Made by a program: the position numbers and the translations under genes. 64,000 nt of DNA from Salarchaeum japonicum_A (lineage in GTDB: Archaea > Halobacteriota > Halobacteria > Halobacteriales > Halobacteriaceae): NCBI RefSeq assembly GCF_049705945.1, contig NZ_JBNAMV010000004.1, positions 1,922,001 through 1,986,000 on the forward strand, read 5' to 3'. The notes beneath the pieces are model-generated. The model was not told the origin of the DNA. It saw only the letters and a program-made list of their open reading frames with translations, and did not search any database. Positions 24,800-33,190 of the stretch are shown piece after piece; position 1 is the stretch's first letter, and every line of letters starts with the position of its first letter.

Positions 24800-27211
24800 T
24801 CAGTCCGCGTCGGCCGGCATCGTCTGCCGGGGTGGAGCGACCGCGGCTTCGTCCTGGGCGCCCCACTCCAGCTCGCCCTGGTAGTGAAGCGCCGCGTTGT
24901 CCTGTTCCGGGTCGAGAACGGTTAGCTGGAGCCAGCCGTTGTCGAGGAGCTGTGCGAGGTCGTCGTGGTCGCGGAGGACGTCGGTGACGCGGTCGACGGG
25001 CGCGTGAACGACGGCGGTGAGGCGGAGCGGCTGGTGGTAGGGCTGGTCGGCGTCGGCGTATAGCGACTGGAGCGGGAGGCCGGTCATGAGGTCGCCACCG
25101 TTCCCCTGGAAGACGCCGACGTTCCCGACGGGGTTTTGAGTTATTTTCGACCCGCTGCCGTACACGGCGTTGTCCACGGTGGAGAAGTAGTACTGGGTGT
25201 TTATCCACTGCGTGACGACGAGCGGGCCGGTCAGGATTTCTTCGAGCGCGTCACCCTCCGGGTCCGTGCGCCAGTCGTAGGAGTGGAGGAACGTGCGGCC
25301 GTCGAGGTCGGCGTCCGCGGTTAGTTCGCGGGGACCGACGACGAACGAGGCGTTCCCGGCCAACCCCCACTCGGGGCGGGTCTCCGCCCAGTCGGCGGCC
25401 CGCCGCTCGGTCTCCCGCACGGGGTCGTCGGCGTCCGTCATCGCGTCCGTCCGCTCGGCCGCCGCGCGCTCCCGGGCGTCCGCGAGGTCGCGGCGCAGCT
25501 GTTCGAGGTCGTCCGCGTGACTCTCCGGCACGCCGTCGTCGAACAGCGTGATGTCGTCGGTGGTCGTGTCGTGTTCCGCGGCGAGGAAGACGGTGTCCGC
25601 CGGGATGTCGAACCCGCGCTCGCGGAGTTCGTCCTGGACGGCCGCGTCGTTGCAGATGGCGGCGAGGACGCGGGCGTTCGGGCCGCCGGGGTTCCCCGCG
25701 CACGCGCCGCAGTCGAGGCTCGAACCGAACGGATTGTTCGTCGTCTGGCTCGCGTGTCCCGTGAACACGACGAGGCGCGCGAACGCATCCCAGCCCATCA
25801 GGTCGAACGCGCTCTCCGCGTACGCGACTTTCTCCTCGAACGACAAGCCCGCGCGGAGCGCGTGCACCGCGTCCGGGTTGTAGTCGATGGAGGGCTCGCA
25901 GAACTCGCGTTCGTCGGGCGCGTAGTCCGTGTCGTGGAGCGCGTCGTAGACGCGGCCCGGGAGGAGCGTGCGCGCCGCGAGCGCCGCGCAGTACCACGGG
26001 CCGGCGTTCTCGACGAAACTGAACGCCGTCGCCGCGTTCGACTTCAGGGATTTGAGCACGCTCCGCCCCGCGTCCAAGAGGCCCTGCCGGCGGTCGTAGC
26101 GCTCGCGCGCGTCCGCGGCGTCAGCGACGGGCCGGTCCGTGATGCGGTGCTGGGCGTCGACGATGGGCGGGCAGGCGTCGCCGGCGGCGTCCGCGCCGTA
26201 GGCCTCGTGCCGCATCGGCACGCCGAAGAACCCGGCGTACCCGTCGGTTTCGTAGTCGCCGACGCCCTCGACGTGCCGGCGGATGATTTCGGAGCGCGTG
26301 TCGATGCAGAACACGAACTGGGCGTCCGGCCGCGTTTCGTCCGCGCGCTCGTCCTTCGGGTCGGGTTCGGTCACCGCGTCGAGGAGGCGGTCGCGGTGGC
26401 TCTGTTCCCACGCGGACAGCCAGAGTTCCGGAATCGGTGTTTCCTCGGAGTCGTCGGCTTCCGTGGCGTGGTCGTCCGGGAGTAGCGGGGCGTCGAGGCG
26501 CTCCGCGACCAGGAGGCGAACCGCGAGGTACTCGGTCAGCGAGATAGGGTGCGCGGACTGCCAGGGGTCGACGTCCTCGCTCGCGCGTTGCTTGATGAAG
26601 CCCGTCCAGCCGGGGAGCGCGGCGAGCTGCTGCTCGAATATCGTCTCCCACTCGCCCTGCGGGCGTGAGGAAAGCACCTCCTCAAGGGCGTCTATCGGTG
26701 TTTCCGGGAGGTCGGACGGACGGTCGCAGTCCGGTATCTCGCTGTCGTGGGGCGCAATCTCGCGCCACGCCGCGTAGAACCCGTCGTCGCGGTCGGGCAT
26801 CGACCACTTGGCCTGCCCCTGGTCGAGAAAGGCGGTCAGCCACTTCGAGAGCACGCGGTCGACCGCCGCCGTCGCGTCGTCACCGTCGTTCGTGCCCGGC
26901 TCATCGGCGTCCGTCGCCATATCGTCGAGCAGCGCGTCCGGGTCGCGCTCGATGCCGTAGGCGTCCAGCACGCTCGCCAGCACGTCCGGGTCTATCTGTC
27001 CGTTCTCCCAGGCACGCCGGAAGACCTCCGTGGCGGGATAGCCGCGTCCGCCGAACAGCCGTTCGGCGTCCGCGACCGCCCGGTGGAACGGTTGGTCTTC
27101 GAACCCGGAGAGGGGGTTCGCGGTGACGAACGAGTGGAGCGGCCAGACCGCGCCGACGTGCTCCGCCGCGCGCTCGATACTGCTCGCGAGGTAGTGGTCT
27201 TCACGCGTCAT
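24800..27211 (-). CDS. dabA: DabA-type inorganic carbon transporter subunit (DUF2309)
   Basis: The 803-aa protein is the cytoplasmic subunit of the DAB inorganic-carbon pump (UPF0753/DUF2309). Predicted zinc-site residues are all present: C302 and D304 in FVFCIDTRSE, H486 in FTGHASQT and C501 in LDCGACAGNPGGPN, a site resembling a beta-carbonic anhydrase. Other family marks are WPLHSFVTANPLSGFED at the N-terminus and GDLMTGLPLQS near the C-terminus. The complex is thought to couple cation flow through DabB to vectorial CO2 hydration. It overlaps dabB by 11 bp and is downstream of it. The paralogous partner genes for carbonic anhydrase and AsnC lie upstream. Confidence 0.92.
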   Translation of the reverse strand: MTREDHYLASSIERAAEHVGAVWPLHSFVTANPLSGFEDQPFHRAVADAERLFGGRGYPATEVFRRAWENGQIDPDVLASVLDAYGIERDPDALLDDMATDADEPGTNDGDDATAAVDRVLSKWLTAFLDQGQAKWSMPDRDDGFYAAWREIAPHDSEIPDCDRPSDLPETPIDALEEVLSSRPQGEWETIFEQQLAALPGWTGFIKQRASEDVDPWQSAHPISLTEYLAVRLLVAERLDAPLLPDDHATEADDSEETPIPELWLSAWEQSHRDRLLDAVTEPDPKDERADETRPDAQFVFCIDTRSEIIRRHVEGVGDYETDGYAGFFGVPMRHEAYGADAAGDACPPIVDAQHRITDRPVADAADARERYDRRQGLLDAGRSVLKSLKSNAATAFSFVENAGPWYCAALAARTLLPGRVYDALHDTDYAPDEREFCEPSIDYNPDAVHALRAGLSFEEKVAYAESAFDLMGWDAFARLVVFTGHASQTTNNPFGSSLDCGACAGNPGGPNARVLAAICNDAAVQDELRERGFDIPADTVFLAAEHDTTTDDITLFDDGVPESHADDLEQLRRDLADARERAAAERTDAMTDADDPVRETERRAADWAETRPEWGLAGNASFVVGPRELTADADLDGRTFLHSYDWRTDPEGDALEEILTGPLVVTQWINTQYYFSTVDNAVYGSGSKITQNPVGNVGVFQGNGGDLMTGLPLQSLYADADQPYHQPLRLTAVVHAPVDRVTDVLRDHDDLAQLLDNGWLQLTVLDPEQDNAALHYQGELEWGAQDEAAVAPPRQTMPADAD

Positions 27212-28685
27212 TGTAGTCCTCCGCGGTGGTGAGTTCGGTTTCCGGAGCCGGCTGTGAGATGTTCAGTATTACTGCGTACAGCCGCTTACTGGAGCGGTGC
27301 CAGCCGAGTTCCACCGCGAGATACGCGGCGAGGAACGCGGCGGCGACGGCGACGTGCACGGCGGATAGCTCGGTCGGTGCGTGCGTCATCGGAACGCCCG
27401 TCAGCATGGCCGCGACGGCGTTGAACAGGACGCCGTAGACGGCAATGGGAACGACGACGAGGACCGGGAGCGCGACGAGCGTCGCACCTGGTGAGAGGTT
27501 CGCGCGCGCCAGGGCGTCGCGGGCCGCGTGCAGCGCCGTCAGGGCGACGAGGAACGCGAGGAGCGCGCCGGAGTCCAGTTCCGCGCCCTTCCCGGTGAGC
27601 GCGACAAACACTGCGCCGCCGCCGACCGCGGCCGCCAGGCCGACGACGAGCGACGGTAGCGTCACGCCGTCGCGACCGCCCGCGGCGGGCGCAGTCCGCT
27701 CGACGGCGCCGCCGGAGGAGAGGAACAGGTAGGCCTTGTAGAACCCGTGCAGGATGAGGTGGGTGATGGCGGCGGCGAAGAACCCGAGGCCGCACTGGAG
27801 TATCATGAACCCCATCTGGGCGACGGTCGAGCCGCCGAGCCGGCGCTTGACGTCGGGGCGGACGAGCAGGATGGCTTGCCCGAGGAGGGCGCTCGCCGCG
27901 CCGACGACGACGAGCGCCGCCATCGCCAGTTGTACGTCCGCGAACACCGGCGCGAAGCGCGCGAGCAGGATGCCGCCGGCGTTGACGAACCCGGCGTGCA
28001 TCAGCGCGGACGCCGGCGTCGGCGCGGTCATCGAGGACAGCAGCCAGTCGTGGAACGGGAACAGCGCGGACTGGATCATCGCCGCGAGGAAGAGCCCCGC
28101 GATGGCGAGCCAGGTGAGTTCGGGCGGAAGGCTGTCGGCCCGCGACAGGATGCCGGAGACCGTGGTCGTTCCCGTCGCCCACGCGAGGAGGGCGAGCGTT
28201 CCGGCGAGCACGCCGCCGCTCGCGAGGAAGTAGCGGCGGGTGAGCGCGCCCGCGGCGCGCGCCTGCGTCCACTCTCTGGCGTGCCCGATGAGGGCGGCCA
28301 TCGTCAGCCCCATCGCCAGCCACGCCGCGGCGAACAGCGCGACGTGGTCGGCGGCCGCCACGACCATCACCGCGAGCGTGAAGCCGAACGTCAGCGCGAA
28401 GAAGCGGTCGATGTTGGCGTTCCCGGCCATGTAGCGCCGCGAGTAGGAGTGTACGATTCCGCTGAAGAACGTGACGGCGACCCACACGACCGCGGTCAGG
28501 CCGTCGACGACGACGGAGCCCGGAACCCGCCACGCGGAACCACCGGCGGCCGAGACGACGGCCGTCGCGACGCTGAGCGCGAACAGCGCCCAGACGGCGG
28601 CGGTCGTCGCTCGCGACACCCCCGAGGACGTCGGCGTCGTCTCCGGGAGCTGTACCGCGTCGTTCGCGTGTGAGTGTCCAGTCAT
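27201..28685 (-). CDS. dabB: DabB-type NuoL-like membrane subunit of the inorganic carbon pump
   Basis: The 494-aa membrane protein has about 13 hydrophobic segments and the antiporter-like core of NADH dehydrogenase subunit 5: FHDWLLSSMTAPTPASALMHAG, RRLGGSTVAQMGFMILQCGLG and HLILHGFYKAYLFLSSG. It is shorter than NuoL, as DabB proteins are, and ends in the family-specific GWHRSSKRLYAVILN. The adjoining DUF2309 gene identifies it as DabB rather than a complex I or Mrp subunit. It probably conducts H+ or Na+ to drive DabA. Its promoter region is 28686-28871. Confidence 0.92.
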   Translation of the reverse strand: MTGHSHANDAVQLPETTPTSSGVSRATTAAVWALFALSVATAVVSAAGGSAWRVPGSVVVDGLTAVVWVAVTFFSGIVHSYSRRYMAGNANIDRFFALTFGFTLAVMVVAAADHVALFAAAWLAMGLTMAALIGHAREWTQARAAGALTRRYFLASGGVLAGTLALLAWATGTTTVSGILSRADSLPPELTWLAIAGLFLAAMIQSALFPFHDWLLSSMTAPTPASALMHAGFVNAGGILLARFAPVFADVQLAMAALVVVGAASALLGQAILLVRPDVKRRLGGSTVAQMGFMILQCGLGFFAAAITHLILHGFYKAYLFLSSGGAVERTAPAAGGRDGVTLPSLVVGLAAAVGGGAVFVALTGKGAELDSGALLAFLVALTALHAARDALARANLSPGATLVALPVLVVVPIAVYGVLFNAVAAMLTGVPMTHAPTELSAVHVAVAAAFLAAYLAVELGWHRSSKRLYAVILNISQPAPETELTTAEDYNDA

Positions 28686-28780
28686 CGTTCGGAGTGTCCG
28701 TCACGCGGGCCAGCGACCCACACCGGGGGCCTCGCCACGACCGAACTGACCCGTCTTACCCAAGAATACGAACAGACTGG

Positions 28781-28788
28781 TAATTATA
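28781..28788 (-). promoter_or_regulatory. TATA box of the dabB-dabA operon
   Basis: Read on the minus strand, tataatta lies about 100 nt before the dabB ATG, implying a leader of roughly 70 nt. This is longer than the leaderless norm in this window and leaves room for control. Confidence 0.5.
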
Positions 28789-28791
28789 GTC

Positions 28792-28806
28792 TTTGGTACG
28801 ACCAAA
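28792..28806. promoter_or_regulatory. Perfect palindrome beside the dabBA TATA box, candidate AsnC operator
   Basis: tttggtacgaccaaa has two perfect 6-base arms around acg and sits immediately upstream of the TATA element, where archaeal activators often bind. The Lrp/AsnC gene just upstream is the obvious candidate regulator. Confidence 0.5.
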
Positions 28807-28871
28807 TCGTTCCACAGTATGGCAGTCAGTAACAGGGTGTTCGATGATGAAGGATTCGGGGTGGCGTCGAG

Positions 28872-29354
28872 TCACTCCTCGTCTTCCGCCCGCTCCGGGC
28901 TGAGGTCGTCGAACGGCGTCGTCTCGTGGCTGCGCACGAGCACTTCGTCGGCGACGGTCAACTCCATGTCGAGAAGCGCGTTGGCGACCGCTGTGATGTC
29001 CTCGTCGGTCTCGCCGACAGCCGTCACGAGAAGGTTCTGCTCGCCCGTGACCAACTCCTGCACCGACACCACCCCGGGAATGTCGAGAATGTCTTGGAGG
29101 CGCTCGCCGCGCTCCGGAATCGGGGCCGTGCAGAACAGGAGCATCCGGAGCGGATACCCCGACTTCTGGTAGTCGACGCTCGCGCTGTAGCCCTTGATGA
29201 CGCCCTCCGATTCGAGGCGCTGGATGCGCTTTCGAACCGTGCTCGACGACGCGTCAGTACGGTCGGCGATTTCGCCCGACGAGAGATTTCGAGCGTCCTC
29301 CTGGAGCGCGTAAATAATCTCGCGGTCGATATCGTCGAGCTCGTACTCGGTCAT
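28872..29354 (-). CDS. Lrp/AsnC family transcriptional regulator
   Basis: The 160-aa protein has an N-terminal winged helix-turn-helix (LDDIDREIIYALQEDARNLSSGEIADRTDASSSTVRKRIQRLESEGVIKGY) and a C-terminal RAM effector domain (LLFCTAPIPERGERL, IPGVVSVQELVTGEQNLLVTAVG). It lies between the carbonic anhydrase and dabB genes, on the same strand, 186 bp from dabB. It probably controls the carbon-capture genes, perhaps in response to an amino acid or a carbon-status metabolite; the ligand is unknown. Confidence 0.92.
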   Translation of the reverse strand: MTEYELDDIDREIIYALQEDARNLSSGEIADRTDASSSTVRKRIQRLESEGVIKGYSASVDYQKSGYPLRMLLFCTAPIPERGERLQDILDIPGVVSVQELVTGEQNLLVTAVGETDEDITAVANALLDMELTVADEVLVRSHETTPFDDLSPERAEDEE

Positions 29355-29431
29355 GCGCTCCGTTTACTCCCGCTCGCATAAGGCGCTTCGCCTGCTACGC
29401 CCGTTCCCCGTGTTCCGGCCGTTCGCTCGCC

Positions 29432-30112
29432 TCAGTAGGTGGTGCGGCGCTGGACGCGGTCGGCGACCGCGGGGTGTTTCTCGCGGAGCGCGGCGGGGTC
29501 GCGTTCGCCGTTCACGTTGACGACGTGCACCTCGCCGCGCTCGCCGTCGTAGGCGTCCTGGAAGTCGTAGACGACGCCCGCGACGGTCGTGTCGTCCGGG
29601 ACATCGTCGCTCTCCCTGAGCGCGCGCACCTGCCGGTCGACGTTGCACTCCACGAGGTCGTTCACCGCGTCCGCGCGCCCGCGGTCGGCGGGGAGGCGCT
29701 CGATGCAAGGTTCGAGTTCGGGTCGCAGGAGGCTGATACAATGTTCGATGCCCGCGGGTTCGTCGAGGATGTCTGTCGTGACGGCGTCGTAGGTGGCGGT
29801 GACCGCGCCGCACCCGGAGTGCCCGACGACGACAGCGAGGTCGGTGCCAGTGTGTTCGAGCGGGTAGAGCACGTCCCCGGAGACGACCGTTCCCGCGTCG
29901 GTGCGCTGGACGACTCGGTTCCCGATGTTCGAGCACGTGAACACTCGGCCCGGCTGGTCGTTCCCCCACATGTGGTCCTGGAGGACGCGGGAGTCCGAAC
30001 AGCAGACCGTCACCGCCGCGGGACGCTGCACGTCCTGCACGTCGTCGAACCGGTCGCGGAACGCGGCGACGTGCGCGTCGTTCCCGGCGAGCAGCGCGGC
30101 GAGCGTGTCCAT
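29432..30112 (-). CDS. Beta-class carbonic anhydrase
   Basis: The 226-aa enzyme has the beta-CA zinc site: C38, D40 and R42 in VCCSDSRV, H98 and C101 in VVVGHSGCGAV, with FTCSNIGNRV between. It interconverts CO2 and bicarbonate in the cytoplasm. The ATG at 30112 gives the family length; the longer upstream frame overlaps the divergent cold-shock promoter. Upstream on the same strand as the AsnC and dabBA genes, it completes a putative carbon-capture block. Confidence 0.93.
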   Translation of the reverse strand: MDTLAALLAGNDAHVAAFRDRFDDVQDVQRPAAVTVCCSDSRVLQDHMWGNDQPGRVFTCSNIGNRVVQRTDAGTVVSGDVLYPLEHTGTDLAVVVGHSGCGAVTATYDAVTTDILDEPAGIEHCISLLRPELEPCIERLPADRGRADAVNDLVECNVDRQVRALRESDDVPDDTTVAGVVYDFQDAYDGERGEVHVVNVNGERDPAALREKHPAVADRVQRRTTY

Positions 30113-30208
30113 GCGTGACGGGAACGGGACGCGCGGGTTAGAAACCCCGCCCTTCAGCGAACCGAGCGCTCCCGTTCCGTGGGCCGTGGTACGCCGACAC
30201 TCGGAAGT

Positions 30209-30216
30209 GTTATACG
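30209..30216 (+). promoter_or_regulatory. TATA-like box of the cold-shock gene
   Basis: gttatacg is centred about 30 nt before the ATG at 30242. Confidence 0.5.
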
Positions 30217-30241
30217 TAAACGGGGCATAGGTGTGTTTGTA

Positions 30242-30436
30242 ATGGCAAGCGGAAAAGTTGACTTCTTCAACGACACTGGCGGCTACGGATTCATCGAGAC
30301 TGAGGACGAGGACGAGGACGTGTTCTTCCACATGGAAGACGTCGGCGGCCCGGACCTCGAGGAAGGTACTGAGGTCGAGTTCGAGATCGAGGACGCCCCG
30401 AAGGGCCCCCGCGCGAAGAACGTCACGCGTCTGTAA
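30242..30436 (+). CDS. cspA: Cold-shock domain protein (CspA family)
   Basis: The 64-aa protein is a single cold-shock OB fold with RNP1-like GGYGFIET and RNP2-like DVFFHMEDV, plus an acidic insert (EDEDED) typical of halophiles. It binds single-stranded RNA or DNA as a chaperone. ATG at 30242 is set by homology (MASGKVDFFNDTGG). It is divergent from the carbonic anhydrase gene. A stable hairpin follows the stop. Confidence 0.95.
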   Translation: MASGKVDFFNDTGGYGFIETEDEDEDVFFHMEDVGGPDLEEGTEVEFEIEDAPKGPRAKNVTRL

Positions 30437-30473
30437 GGCGTAGTTCTTCCGGACTTCTACTAACCGATTTTCA

Positions 30474-30494
30474 CGAACGCGAGCGACGCGTTCG
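30474..30494 (+). terminator. Hairpin downstream of cspA
   Basis: Two perfect 8-base arms (cgaacgcg and cgcgttcg) flank a five-base loop, 38 bp after the cspA stop. It follows a short T-run (gatttt at 30466-30471). It may mark the 3' end or stabilise the cspA mRNA. Confidence 0.4.
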
Positions 30495-30522
30495 CGTCTC
30501 GGCCTCCGGGTCGAGACGACTG

Positions 30523-30529
30523 TTTTATA
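30523..30529 (+). promoter_or_regulatory. TATA box of the UbiA prenyltransferase gene
   Basis: ttttata is centred about 28 nt before the ATG at 30554, a strong leaderless-type promoter. Confidence 0.55.
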
Positions 30530-30553
30530 CTCACCGGCGAGTGACGACGTTGT

Positions 30554-31384
30554 ATGTCCACGGTTCGCGGTGCCGTCGAGCTAACGCGACCCGGGAACGT
30601 CGTCGCCGCGGGCGTGCTGACGTTCGTCGGCGCGTTCGTCGCGGGCGGCGCGGCCGACTACCCCGTCCACACGGGCGCGGCGGTCGTGGCGACGATGCTC
30701 GCCATCGCGGCGGGGAACGCCATTAACGACTACTTCGACCGCGACATCGACGCCATCAATCAGCCCGACCGGCCGATTCCGCGCGGCGCGGTGTCGCCGC
30801 GGGGCGCGCTCGCGTTCAGCCTCGCGCTGTTCGGCGGCGCGGTCGTCTGCGCGCTCGTCCTCCCCGTTCTCGCCGTCGCCATCGCGGCCGTGAACCTCGT
30901 CGCGCTCCTCGTCTACACGGAGTACCTGAAGGGGTTGCCGGGCGCGGGGAACTTCGTCGTCGCCTACCTCGTCGGCAGCACGTTCCTCTTCGGCGCGGCC
31001 GCGGTCGGCGACGTGGCCGCCGGGGCCGTGCTCTGCGTGCTCGCCGCGCTCTCGACGTTCACGCGCGAGGTCGTGAAGGACGTAGAAGACATCGCGGGCG
31101 ACCGCGAGGAAGGCCTGAACACGCTCCCCATCGCCGTCGGCGAGCGCCGCGCGCTCGTCGTCGCCGCGCTCGCACTCGTCGTCGCCGTTCTCGCCAGCCC
31201 CCTCCCATACCTCTGGAACGTGTTCGGCGCGCCCTACCTCGCCGTCGTCGCCCTCGCCGACCTCGTGATGCTGTACGCCACCTCCGAGTCATTCAACGAC
31301 CCGACCCGCGGCCAGTCACTCCTCAAGTACGGGATGTTCCTCGCCGTCGTCGCGTTCCTCGTCGGCCGCGCCGCCGCCCTCTGA
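30554..31384 (+). CDS. ubiA: Geranylgeranylglycerol-phosphate geranylgeranyltransferase (DGGGP synthase, UbiA family)
   Basis: The 276-aa membrane enzyme has the UbiA Asp motifs NAINDYFDRDIDAINQPDRPIPRG and DVEDIAGDREEGLNTLPI, and about eight hydrophobic helices. It attaches the second geranylgeranyl chain to glycerol-1-phosphate in archaeal membrane lipid synthesis. Length and motif spacing match archaeal DGGGP synthases; a different prenyl acceptor (such as a quinone) is less likely given MSTVRGAVELTRPGN at the start. Confidence 0.88.
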   Translation: MSTVRGAVELTRPGNVVAAGVLTFVGAFVAGGAADYPVHTGAAVVATMLAIAAGNAINDYFDRDIDAINQPDRPIPRGAVSPRGALAFSLALFGGAVVCALVLPVLAVAIAAVNLVALLVYTEYLKGLPGAGNFVVAYLVGSTFLFGAAAVGDVAAGAVLCVLAALSTFTREVVKDVEDIAGDREEGLNTLPIAVGERRALVVAALALVVAVLASPLPYLWNVFGAPYLAVVALADLVMLYATSESFNDPTRGQSLLKYGMFLAVVAFLVGRAAAL

Positions 31385-31415
31385 ACTTATCCCGCTCGCG
31401 CCCCACTCACTTGGT

Positions 31416-31826
31416 ATGCCCGTCGAGAGCGACGACGAACTCCGCGAGATACTCCAGTACGACACAATCGCCGTCGTCGGGTGTTCGAGCACGCCCGGGA
31501 AGGCCGCCCACGACGTCCCGAAGTACCTCATCGACCACGGCTACGAGGTCATTCCCGTCAACCCCTACGCCGACGAAATATTCGGAAAACAGGCCTACGA
31601 CTCGCTCGACGACGTCGAGGAAGAAATCGACATCGTGGACGTGTTCCGGCCCGGCGACGAAGCCCCCGGAATCGTCGAGCGAGCCATCGCCCGCGACGAC
31701 GTGAAAGCCGTCTGGCTCCAACTCGACATCACCAACGACGAGGCCGCTGCGACGGCCGAACACGCCGGCCTCCGCTTCGTCCAAGACAAATGCATCAAAG
31801 TCGAACACCGACGGTTGCTCGGGTAG
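31416..31826 (+). CDS. CoA-binding domain protein
   Basis: The 136-aa protein is a stand-alone Rossmann-type CoA-binding domain: TIAVVGCSSTPGKAAHDVPKYLIDHGYEVIPVNP, VDVFRPGDEAPGIVERAI and VWLQLDITNDEAAATAEHAGLRFVQDKCIKVEHRR. This family (YccU-like) resembles the N-terminal domain of succinyl-CoA synthetase alpha. The exact role is unknown. It is 31 bp downstream of the prenyltransferase gene on the same strand. Confidence 0.9.
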   Translation: MPVESDDELREILQYDTIAVVGCSSTPGKAAHDVPKYLIDHGYEVIPVNPYADEIFGKQAYDSLDDVEEEIDIVDVFRPGDEAPGIVERAIARDDVKAVWLQLDITNDEAAATAEHAGLRFVQDKCIKVEHRRLLG

Positions 31827-31848
31827 CGGATTCGCGCGAAAACGGTTT

Positions 31849-32829
31849 TTAGCCTTCCCACTCGGCGTAGCTTCCGTAGATGTCCTTGGAGAGGTAGCGT
31901 TCGCTGGAGTCGGGGAAGATGGTGGCGACGGTGTCGTGGGGGGCGTCGATGACGCCGTCGGCGATGTCGTCCGCGACCTGGCAGGCGGCGACGCTCGCTG
32001 CGCCGGCGCTCGACGCGACGAGGTGGCCTTCCTCGCTGGCGAGGCGTTTGAGTTCGTGGTGGGCGGCCTCGTCCGAGACCTGAATCACGTCGTCCACGAA
32101 CTCGGGGTCGAACAGTTCGTTCGTCGCGGGGTTGTGGGTGCCGATGCCTTCGGTCTTGTACTCACCTTCCTCGACGTGGTCGCCTTCGAGGCGCGCGTAG
32201 AGCGAGCCCTCGGGTTCGACGGCGACGACGTGCGTGTCGGGGTTCTGGTCGCGGAGGTAGCGCGCGGTCCCCATGAGCGTGCCGGCGGTGCCGCAGCCGG
32301 CGACGATAGCGCCGACTTCGCCGTCGAGCGCGTCGTGGATTTCGGGGCCGGTCGTCTCGTAGTGCGCTTCCGCGTTCAACGGGTTCGAGAACTGTTGGGG
32401 AACAGCGGCGTTCTCCAGTTCGCCGGCGAGTTCGTGCGCGCGCTCGATGGCGCGCTCCATCCCGTCCTCGGTCGGCGTGTTGATTACTTCCGCGCCGAGC
32501 GCGCGCATCAACGTCTGTTTCTCCACGCTGAAGCGCTCGGGCACGACGAACACCGCGTCCAGGTCGAGCTGGCGGGCGGCGACGGCGAACCCGATGCCGG
32601 TGTTCCCGGCCGTGGGCTCGATGACCGTGCCGCCGGGCGCGAGGTCGTCGCGTTCGAGCATCCGTTCGAGCATGTACTTCCCGATGCGGTCCTTCACGCT
32701 CGCGCCGGGGTTGAACGACTCTAGTTTCGCGTAGACGGGCGCCTCGTCGGGCGACTCGTGCACGCGCACCAGCGGCGTCTCCCCCACCGTGTCGAGAACC
32801 GAATCGAGCGGCTCGCGGTGCGTCGTCAT
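31849..32829 (-). CDS. cysK: PLP-dependent cysteine synthase
   Basis: The 326-aa fold-type II PLP enzyme has the Lys-containing SFNPGASVKDRIGKYMLE, the substrate loop EPTAGNTGIGFA and the phosphate-binding GCGTAGTLMG, with VASSAGAASVAA near the end. It condenses O-acetylserine (or O-phosphoserine) with sulfide to give cysteine. A cystathionine beta-synthase-type reading is possible for this family in archaea, but no CBS domain is present. The gene is convergent with the CoA-binding gene, 22 bp apart. Confidence 0.88.
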   Translation of the reverse strand: MTTHREPLDSVLDTVGETPLVRVHESPDEAPVYAKLESFNPGASVKDRIGKYMLERMLERDDLAPGGTVIEPTAGNTGIGFAVAARQLDLDAVFVVPERFSVEKQTLMRALGAEVINTPTEDGMERAIERAHELAGELENAAVPQQFSNPLNAEAHYETTGPEIHDALDGEVGAIVAGCGTAGTLMGTARYLRDQNPDTHVVAVEPEGSLYARLEGDHVEEGEYKTEGIGTHNPATNELFDPEFVDDVIQVSDEAAHHELKRLASEEGHLVASSAGAASVAACQVADDIADGVIDAPHDTVATIFPDSSERYLSKDIYGSYAEWEG

Positions 32830-32856
32830 CTACCTACTTCTATCGCCGCGCGTTCT

Positions 32857-33096
32857 TTAGGCGTTGTCATCGTCCGCCGATTCGCCCGTATCGACGTCGA
32901 GTTCGGTGGCGATGGCGTCGAGGAGTTCTCCCTGCCGCGCCACTTCGTGTTCGAGCGCTTCCACGCGCTCGTGCGTGTCGATGACGGTCTCCTGTGTCTG
33001 TTCGACGTCCTCGCGGATGGACTTCACGCGCGCCTGGAGCGAGTCAGCCACGTCCGCGAGCTTCTGGACCTTCTTCGCGGTTCCTCCGAGTCCCAT
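32857..33096 (-). CDS. DUF5798 coiled-coil protein
   Basis: The 79-aa protein starts MGLGGTAKKVQKLADVADSLQAR and is almost wholly a heptad-patterned coiled coil (VKSIREDVEQTQETVIDTHERVEALEHEV split over the middle), with an acidic tail. It is a haloarchaeal family without known function. It lies 27 bp upstream of cysK on the same strand. Confidence 0.8.
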   Translation of the reverse strand: MGLGGTAKKVQKLADVADSLQARVKSIREDVEQTQETVIDTHERVEALEHEVARQGELLDAIATELDVDTGESADDDNA

Positions 33097-33162
33097 ACTC
33101 TCTCAAGGGAGCGGGACGTTGAAGGAAGTTCCGACGCCCGAGACCCCGGGAATACGAAAGGC

Positions 33163-33170
33163 CCTTATGG
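33163..33170 (+). promoter_or_regulatory. Promoter TATA element of the SRP RNA gene
   Basis: ccttatgg lies about 25 nt before the predicted 5' end at 33191, preceded by a purine-rich BRE-like cgaaagg. Confidence 0.5.
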
Positions 33171-33190
33171 TGGAATCGGTTAGCGTGAAC

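Noticed and set aside
24800..28685. dabA-dabB as part of a respiratory complex I or Mrp operon
   Set aside because: The NuoL-like protein is short and adjoins a DUF2309 protein with a carbonic-anhydrase-like site; no other Nuo or Mrp subunit is nearby. The real Mrp operon is at 51-57 kb.
28819..29172. Plus-strand ORF starting MAVSNRVFDDEG in the dabB-AsnC gap
   Set aside because: Most of it is antisense to the AsnC gene and Ser/Arg-rich; the promoter signals in the gap point the other way.
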